NCBI RefSeq assembly: GCF_002286975.1
Contig: NZ_NSKB01000004.1
Coordinates: 310,001 to 374,000 of the forward strand
Reading direction: 5' to 3'
Length of the DNA stretch: 64,000 nucleotides
Origin: Halomonas salipaludis
GTDB lineage: Bacteria; Pseudomonadota; Gammaproteobacteria; Pseudomonadales; Halomonadaceae
A model generated the notes under the pieces. It searched no databases and had not been told where the DNA came from. It saw only the letters and a list, made by a program, of their open reading frames with translations. Positions 57,755 to 64,000 of the stretch are shown piece by piece. Numbering within the stretch: the stretch's first letter is position 1; each line of letters opens with the position of its first letter. The position numbers and the translations under genes are program-made.

Positions 57755-58855
57755 TCAGCCGCCATGATACCGTCTCGGGACCCTCGGCAGCACCCCGGTA
57801 AGCAGCGTATAGCTAATCGTGGCACAGTGACGCGCCACCTCGTCCACCGACAGCAGCGCACCGTTGCTGGCCCTACCCCACAGTACCACCTCGCTACCGA
57901 TATCGGCGTCGGGAACGTCGGTCACATCCACCGTCAGCATGTCCATCGACACCTTGCCGGCGATGGCGCAACGCTGCCCATTGACCAGCACCGGGGTCCC
58001 GTCCTCGGCGTGACGGTCGTAGCCATCGCCGTAGCCGGCGGCAACCACGGCGATCCGCGAGCGGCGCGCTGCCCGCCAGCGGCCACCATAGCCCACCAGT
58101 TCACCCGCCTGCAGCTCGCGCAGGGCAATAACCTCGGAGCGCAGCGTCATCACCGCGGCAAGCCGGCGACTGACGTCGCTGGCCGTCTCCAGCGGGTCGC
58201 TGCCGTAGAGCATCACTCCGGGCCGGTTCCAGGCCCCGTGGGCTTCGGGCCAGGCCAGCGTGGCCGGCGAATTGGCCAGGCAAGTGGGCGCACCGAGCTC
58301 ATCGGCAATCGCCCCCACGATGTCCAGCTGGTACTGGAAGTAACTGGGATCGACGCTGTCGGCGGTGGCGAAGTGGCTCATCAGGTGCAGGTCGCAGACC
58401 CGGTCATCGGCGGCGGCGAGCCGCGCCCACTGGGCAGCCAACTGCTCGGGGGGGAACCCCAGTCGGTGCATACCCGAGTCGACCTTGACCCATATCGGCA
58501 GTGGCCGCGCCGGGCGATAGGCGAGTAGCGCATCGACCTGCCAGGCACTGTGTACCGCACTCCACAGCCCGAGGGCGTCGATGCGCTCGAGTTCGGCGGC
58601 CTCGAAGAACCCCTCGAGCAGCATGATCGGCGTCTCGATGCCCGCCGCACGCAGCACCTCGGCCTCCTCGATGCAGGCCACCGCCAGCGCCGGCGCCACG
58701 TCGGCCAGCGCCTTGGCACAGGGCACCAGGCCGTGGCCGTAGGCATCGGCCTTGAGCACCGCGACGGCGCGGCTGTGGGGTGCCAGATCGCGAGCCAGGC
58801 AGTAGTTGTGACGCAGCGCGTCGAGGTCGATGTCGGCAATCAGCGGGCGGGCCAT
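57755..58855 (-). CDS. alr: Alanine racemase
   Basis: This 366-residue PLP enzyme makes D-alanine for peptidoglycan. The PLP lysine is in VAVLKADAYGHGL; the catalytic tyrosine region is ELVGYGGRWRAARRSRIAVVAAGYGDGY; also KVSMDMLTVDVTDVP. ATG 58855 (MARPLIADIDLDALRHNY) has GGAG seven bases upstream. Confidence 0.96.
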   Translation of the reverse strand: MARPLIADIDLDALRHNYCLARDLAPHSRAVAVLKADAYGHGLVPCAKALADVAPALAVACIEEAEVLRAAGIETPIMLLEGFFEAAELERIDALGLWSAVHSAWQVDALLAYRPARPLPIWVKVDSGMHRLGFPPEQLAAQWARLAAADDRVCDLHLMSHFATADSVDPSYFQYQLDIVGAIADELGAPTCLANSPATLAWPEAHGAWNRPGVMLYGSDPLETASDVSRRLAAVMTLRSEVIALRELQAGELVGYGGRWRAARRSRIAVVAAGYGDGYDRHAEDGTPVLVNGQRCAIAGKVSMDMLTVDVTDVPDADIGSEVVLWGRASNGALLSVDEVARHCATISYTLLTGVLPRVPRRYHGG

Positions 58856-58921
58856 CGAGGACTCCAATGCATAAAAAAGGCGCCATAATTATTTGTCATT
58901 CATTCGCCAATTACACGGATA

Positions 58922-58955
58922 AAAACGCCATATCAAGAATAAGACATGGCGTTTT
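58922..58955 (-). terminator. Intrinsic terminator of tolC (bidirectional shape)
   Basis: AAAACGCCAT (58922-58931) pairs exactly with ATGGCGTTTT (58946-58955), and a U-run follows on the minus strand, where tolC ends 36 bases earlier. The 66 bases from here to alr are AT-rich and probably hold the alr promoter. Confidence 0.85.
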
Positions 58956-58990
58956 CATCTAAAATAAGACTTATAACCGACAAATACCCC

Positions 58991-60454
58991 TCAGGAAGGA
59001 GGCGTTGGCCGCGTGCCGATGTCGAGCGCCGGGTCACGACCACCTTCCTCGTCGGGAAGATCCAGGGAGATCCCCTGGCTGGCATCGAGCCACTGGTTCA
59101 CACCCTGGATCGCCTCGCCGTCGAGGGTCCCGGACTGCTGCCTCAGCTCGAGCAGGCCGAGTACGTAGTCGTAGCGCGCCTCGGCATGGTCAGCGATGGC
59201 ATTGAACAGGTTCTGCTCGGCGTTGAGCACATCGACGATATTGCGCGTGCCGACCTCGTAGCCGGAGCGCGTCGCATCCAGCGCGCTCTGATTGGAGGCG
59301 ATCGCCTGACGGCGCGCCTCGACGGTCTCCACGTCGTTGCTGACCTGGGTATATAGCGAGCGCACCTGCTGCACGGTGTCGCGGCGTTGGGCCTCGAAAT
59401 CGTACTGGCTGACCTCAAGGCCGAAGGTGTTCTGACGGATTTGAGCGCTGGTGGTACCGCCGGTGTAGAGCGGCACGCTGGCGCGCAGCCCCAACTGGCT
59501 ATCGGAATTGTAACCCGACACGCCGCTGCGATCGGTATCCGAGTACTGGTAGTTGGCGAAGGCTTCGAGGGTCGGCAGACGCCCGGCACGGGCGATGTCG
59601 AGGTCGCTACGCGCCACCTCGATACCGGCTTCGGCCATCATCAGCATGGGGCTGTTGAGGAGCGCCATCTCGACCCAGGCATTGCGCTCGGCCGGTGTCG
59701 GTGGCTCTACCGGCAGCTCGTCGGAGAGGCCGTCGATGCTCGCATAGCGCTGGTCGGTGAGGCGCTCGAGGGCCTCGAAGCTGATCTGCAGGGCGTTCTC
59801 GGCGGCGATCCGCTGGGCTCGCGCCAGATCGAAAGAGGCCTGCGCCTCGAACACATCGGTGATTGCCGTCAGGCCGACCTCGAAGCGCTCCTCGGCCTGC
59901 TCCAGCTGGCGGCTGATGGCGGTCTCCTGGGAGCGCCGCGCTTCGAGGATATCGGCGGCGCGCAGGATCTCGAAGTAGGCGCTGGCCACATCGAACAGCA
60001 GCTGCTGCTCGGCAACCTCGAGCGACAGCGCCTGCTGGCTGGTGAGGCGCTCGGCGCGCTCGAGCTGAGCGAAACGGCTGGCATCATAGAGCGCCTGGCT
60101 GGCATCCAGGCTGACGCTCAACGAGTTGAAGTCCTGCTCGTCGTCGACCACCAGGCCATCGCCGACACCGCCAGGATCTCCCACCTGTGCGCCGCGTCCC
60201 TGAGTCGAGTAGGTGCGATTGTGGGTCAAGCTGGAGCCGGCACTGAGCTGCGGCAGCAGGCCGCCGCGCTCGATGTCGCGACCGGCGCCGACCCGCTCCA
60301 GTTCAGCCCGCGCCGAGGCGAGCCCGGCGTCGTTGGCCAGCGCATCTCGGGCCACGCTGAGCAGATCGGAGGCATGCGCCGGGGCCGCGGCAAGGCCGAT
60401 CAGCAGGACCAGCCAGCGACGGCGAGGAAACAGCGAAGAACGATTGGGTGACAT
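58991..60454 (-). CDS. tolC: TolC-family outer membrane efflux channel
   Basis: This 487-residue protein has a signal peptide (PRRRWLVLLIGLAAAPAHA) and two repeats of the outer-membrane efflux protein domain: SLDASQALYDASRFAQL with LTAITDVFEAQASF, and LRASVPLYTGGTTSAQI with VGTRNIVDVLNAEQNLF. It is the exit duct of type I secretion and RND/MFS tripartite pumps. ATG 60454 gives MSPNRSSLFPRRRW; the frame before it has no similarity. It is 80 bases after rpoS. Confidence 0.93.
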   Translation of the reverse strand: MSPNRSSLFPRRRWLVLLIGLAAAPAHASDLLSVARDALANDAGLASARAELERVGAGRDIERGGLLPQLSAGSSLTHNRTYSTQGRGAQVGDPGGVGDGLVVDDEQDFNSLSVSLDASQALYDASRFAQLERAERLTSQQALSLEVAEQQLLFDVASAYFEILRAADILEARRSQETAISRQLEQAEERFEVGLTAITDVFEAQASFDLARAQRIAAENALQISFEALERLTDQRYASIDGLSDELPVEPPTPAERNAWVEMALLNSPMLMMAEAGIEVARSDLDIARAGRLPTLEAFANYQYSDTDRSGVSGYNSDSQLGLRASVPLYTGGTTSAQIRQNTFGLEVSQYDFEAQRRDTVQQVRSLYTQVSNDVETVEARRQAIASNQSALDATRSGYEVGTRNIVDVLNAEQNLFNAIADHAEARYDYVLGLLELRQQSGTLDGEAIQGVNQWLDASQGISLDLPDEEGGRDPALDIGTRPTPPS

Positions 60455-60534
60455 GGCGGTACTCGTAGGGTCATTCAGCAACGCGGGCGGCATGGGCCGC
60501 CCGCGCAATATCCATGGCCGGTGCTGCCGCCAGC

Positions 60535-61515
60535 TCACTCGAAGATGGCATCCAGCGACAAGCCCTGCTTTTCGAGCATGCGACGCAGCTTCTTGAGCGC
60601 CTCGACCTGGATCTGGCGCACCCGCTCGCGAGTCAGGCCGATCTCCTCACCGACCTCCTCGAGGGTCGCTGCCTCATGGCCGCGCAGGCCAAAGCGGCGC
60701 ACCACCACCTCCATCTGCTTGTCGGTGAGCTCGGCCAACCACTCGTCTACGTGCTGCTTGACGTCGACATCGACCAGCGACGACTCGGGTCCCAGGTCGT
60801 TGTCGTCGGTGAGCGTCTCGATCAGCGGCTTGTCGCTCTCGCCGCCCATCGGGTAGTCCACCGAGGAGACCCGCTCGTTGAGGCCCAACATCTTCTTGAC
60901 CGTGGACACCGGCTTGTCGAGGAAGTCGGCGATCTCCTCGGCGGTCGCCTCGTGATCGAGCTTCTGGGTCAGCTCGCGAGCGGCACGCAGGTAGATGTTG
61001 AGCTCCTTGACCACATGGATCGGCAGGCGGATGGTGCGCGTCTGGTTCATCAGCGCCCGCTCGATGGTCTGGCGAATCCACCAGGTGGCGTAGGTCGAGA
61101 AGCGGAAGCCGCGCTCGGGGTCGAACTTCTCTACCGCCCGGATCAGGCCAAGATTGCCCTCCTCGATCAGGTCGAGCAGCGACAGGCCGCGGTTGAGATA
61201 GCGGCGGGCGATCTTGACCACCAGGCGCAGATTGGACTCGATCATCCGCGCCCGGCCGGCAGGGTCGCCGGCCTGAGCCAGGCGGCCGTAATGTACCTCT
61301 TCCTCGGGGGTCAGCAGTGGCGAAAAACCGATCTCGTTAAGATAGATCTGGGTCGCATCGAGGCTGTGGTGGTAGGTGTTTTCCTCGCGATTGAGGGCTT
61401 TTTCGAACTCCTGCTCATCCTTGGCACCTCTCTCTTCCTCGTCATCAATGACGTCTTCGACGATTTCGACCTCGGCATTGTCGACGTCCTGAAGATCCTG
61501 TTCGATCATGCTCAT
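60535..61515 (-). CDS. rpoS: RNA polymerase sigma factor RpoS
   Basis: This 326-residue sigma70-family factor has an acidic N-terminus ([15 protein letters not shown]), region 1.2 [20 protein letters not shown], region 2 [31 protein letters not shown] and [17 protein letters not shown], and the C-terminal helix-turn-helix [27 protein letters not shown]. It directs general stress and stationary-phase transcription. It follows nlpD, as in most gammaproteobacteria, so a promoter within nlpD is expected. Confidence 0.98.
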   Translation of the reverse strand: MSMIEQDLQDVDNAEVEIVEDVIDDEEERGAKDEQEFEKALNREENTYHHSLDATQIYLNEIGFSPLLTPEEEVHYGRLAQAGDPAGRARMIESNLRLVVKIARRYLNRGLSLLDLIEEGNLGLIRAVEKFDPERGFRFSTYATWWIRQTIERALMNQTRTIRLPIHVVKELNIYLRAARELTQKLDHEATAEEIADFLDKPVSTVKKMLGLNERVSSVDYPMGGESDKPLIETLTDDNDLGPESSLVDVDVKQHVDEWLAELTDKQMEVVVRRFGLRGHEAATLEEVGEEIGLTRERVRQIQVEALKKLRRMLEKQGLSLDAIFE

Positions 61516-61617
61516 ATCACTACCCCGTTGTGCACTGCCCGGTCATGCCGGCGACTCATCGGGCACGCGAACGTGAGCCGCCGCTGTCTGTTGTTGTTGT
61601 ACCGCGGGCCATCGACA

Positions 61618-62808
61618 TCAGCGCGATGGCAAGTATTCCAGGGGGTCCTGAGGCTGGCCGTTGCGACGCACCTCGAAGTGCAGCTTGACGCCGTCGGCAT
61701 CGGTATCGCCCATGGTGGCAATGACCTCACCGGCGTCGACCACGTCATTCTCGGCCACGCTGAGCGTGTCGTTATGGGCATAGGCGCTCAGATACTCGTC
61801 GTTGTGCTTGAGGAGAATCAGATTGCCATAACCTCGCACGCCGCTGCCCGCGTACACCACGATGCCTGGCCCTGCTGCCTTGACAGGTTGCCCCTTTTGT
61901 CCGCTGATATCAATGCCGGCGGTGATGCTGCCGCCCTCGCCGAAGCGGCCGGTCAATTCACCGTCCGCCGGCCACTGCCAATCGACCTCGGCCACCGGTG
62001 TAAAGCTACGCTGACTGCGCTCGCTGGAACTGCTTTCGGCCTGGCCCGCCACGGCGGTACCGGCATCGGCGACGTCACTCTCCTGAGTATCACCGCTGGT
62101 CGATGACGGCTGTGTGTCACTCAGCTGCGGCTCTTGTTCTGGCTCAGGCTGGGCCTCTTCTGCACTGGCCGCTACCGCCGCATCACTGGGGGCAGCGTCA
62201 CGTTCGGCCTGCTCGCGCTGGGCTTGCTCACGTGCCAGGGCCTCGCGCTCGGCCCGATCGCGCTCGCTCAACCTGCCGTCGGCCCCGGGGGTCGAGTAGT
62301 CGAACAGCGGCCCCGGGGCGTCGCCGGGTGCCTCGCCACTGGCGGCCATTGCCGCGCCCTCAAGGGCCTCGCCGCTGGTGCCGGAATCCTCCAGCGGCTG
62401 TGCCGTAAGGCGGCGGTTACGCTCGATGGCTTCCTGGTCCGGCGCCAGCCAGCTCAGGTCGCCGTCCTGCTGGTCGACAGCGCCAGTGACCTGGGCGCCG
62501 CGCTGCCGCTCGCCGTCGCTGCGCGAGGCAACCTGGGCGCCCTCGGTCAGGCGCAGCTCCTGGCCTGGCTGCAGCCGGTAGGGAGGGCCGATATCGTTGA
62601 GCTGAGCCAGCTCACGAAAATCCATGTCGTGGCGCCAGGCAATGCCATAGAGGGTATCGCCGGCTTCCACGGTGTACTGACTGGCCGGTGACTGCTCGCG
62701 ACTCATGGTCAAGTCGCGCACCTGCACACGCTGGGTGTCCCCGCCCTGCTGCGCCGCACAGCCAGTCATAGCCAGGGTCACGGCGGATACCAAGAAAACC
62801 TTACGCAT
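61618..62808 (-). CDS. nlpD: Murein hydrolase activator NlpD (LysM and M23 domains)
   Basis: This 396-residue lipoprotein has a signal with lipobox-like AMTGC (about residue 16), a LysM repeat (YTVEAGDTLYGIAWR to LQPGQELRL), a long Ala/Glu/Gln/Ser-rich linker, and a C-terminal LytM domain (GIDISGQKGQPVKAAGPGIV, then GVKLHFEVRRNGQP). As in E. coli NlpD the metal-binding histidine before GIDI is missing, so it is an amidase activator rather than a hydrolase. AAGG lies five bases upstream of ATG 62808. It overlaps the popT stop by eight bases. Confidence 0.95.
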   Translation of the reverse strand: MRKVFLVSAVTLAMTGCAAQQGGDTQRVQVRDLTMSREQSPASQYTVEAGDTLYGIAWRHDMDFRELAQLNDIGPPYRLQPGQELRLTEGAQVASRSDGERQRGAQVTGAVDQQDGDLSWLAPDQEAIERNRRLTAQPLEDSGTSGEALEGAAMAASGEAPGDAPGPLFDYSTPGADGRLSERDRAEREALAREQAQREQAERDAAPSDAAVAASAEEAQPEPEQEPQLSDTQPSSTSGDTQESDVADAGTAVAGQAESSSSERSQRSFTPVAEVDWQWPADGELTGRFGEGGSITAGIDISGQKGQPVKAAGPGIVVYAGSGVRGYGNLILLKHNDEYLSAYAHNDTLSVAENDVVDAGEVIATMGDTDADGVKLHFEVRRNGQPQDPLEYLPSR

Positions 62809-63757
62809 CTGAACCTTCCTCCTCATGCCGGCGCGCCGGGGCCTGGTTCCCTCGGCTGATCGCCAACACCAATAACAGCCCTACCAGCATCAAGGCCAGC
62901 GCGGGGATCAATTGTGCCGAACCACCGACGAGCACGGCGTAGTCGCCGGGCAGCAGGTAGCGGTAATCCAGCGGGATCATCTGCTCATCCGGCCCCAGCC
63001 GGTAGCTGACCAGCTCACGCCACGGCCACAGCAGCGGCAGCGAGCCGAGAATGAAGCCGATCAGCAACTGCAGGGTGGCGGTGTGATAGGCGTGCAACAG
63101 CCACGACAGCAGCCGCGAGAAGAAGAACAGCCCCAGAGCACAACCGGCGCCGAACTGCAGGATCAGGGTCAGATCGAAGCCCCTGATACCGGCCATCACT
63201 GGGCCATACAGGCCCATGGTCAGCAGCAGGAAACTGCCCGACACCCCCGGCAGCAGCATCGCACTGATGGCGATCGCCCCGCCCACCACCAGCATCAGGT
63301 AGTCGGCACCGAGCAGGTTGATCAGCGGCATCAACGCCGGCAGCCCCTTGGCCAGCAGCAACCCCGCTGCCAGCGGCAGGATATGCCACAGCCGCCAGTC
63401 CGGCAGACTGCGGCTCACCACCCAGGCCGAGGCGGCGACCAAGCCGAAGAAGAAGGCGTCCAGCAGCACCGGCTGCTCCTCCATCAACCACACCACCAAG
63501 TGTGCAACGCTGACCAGGCTCGCAGCGATGCCCAGCACCAGTGGAATCACGAAGCCCAGGTTGAGGTGGCAAGCAAGCTGCGCCAAGCCACCACGTCGCC
63601 AGGCAACGAAGGCGCTGGGGCCGAACTGCTTGATCGAGTCAATCAGCTCCTCATAGATGCCGGTGACGAAGGCGATGGTGCCACCGGACACGCCGGGCAC
63701 CGCATCGGCCGCCCCCATGCCGGCGCCCTTGAGAAAAATCGAGGTGTGACGCTTCAA
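62801..63757 (-). CDS. popT: DUF368/PopT-family undecaprenyl-phosphate translocase
   Basis: This 318-residue membrane protein has about nine helices and the DUF368 signatures KGAGMGAADAVPGVSGGTIAF and AMLLPGVSGSFLLLTMGLYG. PopT proteins flip undecaprenyl phosphate back across the inner membrane for cell-wall recycling. The start is TTG at 63757: AAGGAG lies seven bases before it, and the TTGA overlaps the pcm stop by four bases. It sits between pcm and nlpD, a place not occupied in E. coli. Confidence 0.88.
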   Translation of the reverse strand: MKRHTSIFLKGAGMGAADAVPGVSGGTIAFVTGIYEELIDSIKQFGPSAFVAWRRGGLAQLACHLNLGFVIPLVLGIAASLVSVAHLVVWLMEEQPVLLDAFFFGLVAASAWVVSRSLPDWRLWHILPLAAGLLLAKGLPALMPLINLLGADYLMLVVGGAIAISAMLLPGVSGSFLLLTMGLYGPVMAGIRGFDLTLILQFGAGCALGLFFFSRLLSWLLHAYHTATLQLLIGFILGSLPLLWPWRELVSYRLGPDEQMIPLDYRYLLPGDYAVLVGGSAQLIPALALMLVGLLLVLAISRGNQAPARRHEEEGSDA

Positions 63758-64000
63758 CGAATGACTCCTTCCAGCAGCGGCACGAAGCGTACCCCTTCGA
63801 GCCGCTGGTAATCGAATCGTGTCCCGCGCCGGCGCACCCGGGTCAGCCATTGACGACCGTCGGGTGCCTCCAGCGGGGCAATGAGAGTGCCGCCATCGGC
63901 CAGTTGGGCCAGCAGCGCTTCGGGTAGCTCGCTGGCGCAGGCGGTCAGCAGAATGGCGTCATAGGGTGCCGCCTCGGGCCAGCCGTGTCCGCCATCGGCA
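63754..64000 (-). CDS. pcm: Protein-L-isoaspartate O-methyltransferase, N-terminus cut
   Basis: The 82 codons here give the C-terminal part of Pcm: GHGWPEAAPYDAILLTACASELPEA (methyltransferase core), LLAQLADGGTLIAPLEA and a final FVPLLEGVIR. Pcm repairs isoaspartyl residues in aged proteins. Its stop overlaps the popT TTG start. The N-terminal part with the nucleotide-binding motif is beyond 64000. Confidence 0.9.
   Translation of the reverse strand, partial: ADGGHGWPEAAPYDAILLTACASELPEALLAQLADGGTLIAPLEAPDGRQWLTRVRRRGTRFDYQRLEGVRFVPLLEGVIR

Noticed and set aside
60514-62106. A 530-codon plus-strand frame antisense to rpoS and nlpD
   Set aside because: It runs across two well-supported genes and has no recognisable domain or ribosome-binding site.

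Overview
The window is a contiguous piece of a high-GC gammaproteobacterial chromosome, most likely from the Halomonadaceae (Halomonas or a close relative). This rests on the gene content: a rpoS-nlpD-popT-pcm stationary-phase block, a riboflavin block running nrdR-ribD-ribBA-ribH-nusB-thiL-pgpA, many Pseudomonas-like orthologues, and genes for glucosylglycerate-type compatible solutes. No rRNA, tRNA, CRISPR array, prophage or intact insertion sequence was seen. Two genes run off the ends: pckA on the left and pcm on the right.

Layout. 1-4.8 kb: pckA, hslO, hslR and a nucleotidase on the minus strand, nudE on plus, and a ydgJ-like oxidoreductase. 4.8-8.1 kb: a 35-residue small gene with its own terminator, an SDR dehydrogenase with two palindromes upstream, and ilvD. 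8.3-12.8 kb: a methyltransferase-like protein, an AsrA-type Lon protease and a DUF945 protein. 12.8-18.4 kb: the riboflavin/nusB/thiL/pgpA operon with nrdR; riboflavin synthase (ribE) is absent from its usual slot, which holds a repeat-rich spacer. 18.5-20.3 kb: a GH13 sucrose-phosphorylase-family enzyme. 20.2-32.7 kb: a copper, thiol and sulfur region made of a Cu+ P-type ATPase, two dsbG paralogues, dsbD, an unusual membrane-anchored TlpA, a DsbRS-like two-component system, a paired YeeE transporter, a SulP permease and a persulfide-dioxygenase-like enzyme. 32.8-37.3 kb: a beta-CASP hydrolase, the glucosyl-3-phosphoglycerate synthase/phosphatase pair and a Popeye-like membrane protein. 37.4-43.5 kb: glyA, the ybbAP exporter, tesA and a toxin-antitoxin pair. 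43.5-52.4 kb: a hydroxyproline-type catabolic island with a tripartite tricarboxylate-type transporter and a GntR regulator; it looks more AT-rich than its surroundings and ends in a gene remnant. 52.4-57 kb: a SelT-like protein, an MFS transporter, a short LOV photoreceptor, a PA3496-like protein and ettA. 56.8-64 kb: an LpxL-type acyltransferase, alr, tolC, rpoS, nlpD, popT and pcm.

How the parts work together. The dsb genes and the convergent two-component system resemble the copper-responsive DsbRS locus of Pseudomonas aeruginosa; here the regulator genes follow directly on a sulfur-import/persulfide operon, suggesting joint control of periplasmic thiol redox and sulfane sulfur. The hydroxyproline island has an epimerase, an FAD amino-acid dehydrogenase, a DapA-family deaminase/aldolase, a solute transporter and a GntR/FCD regulator. 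A GATTGTATA motif occurs upstream of three of its transcription units, and a variant lies before the regulator gene. The GpgS/phosphatase pair and the GH13 phosphorylase, 14 kb apart, could make and recycle an osmolyte. The strongest single novelties are the short LOV protein, the Popeye-like protein lacking the usual phosphate-binding arginine, the TlpA fusion with an Lgt-like membrane region, and the 35-residue cysteine-containing small gene.
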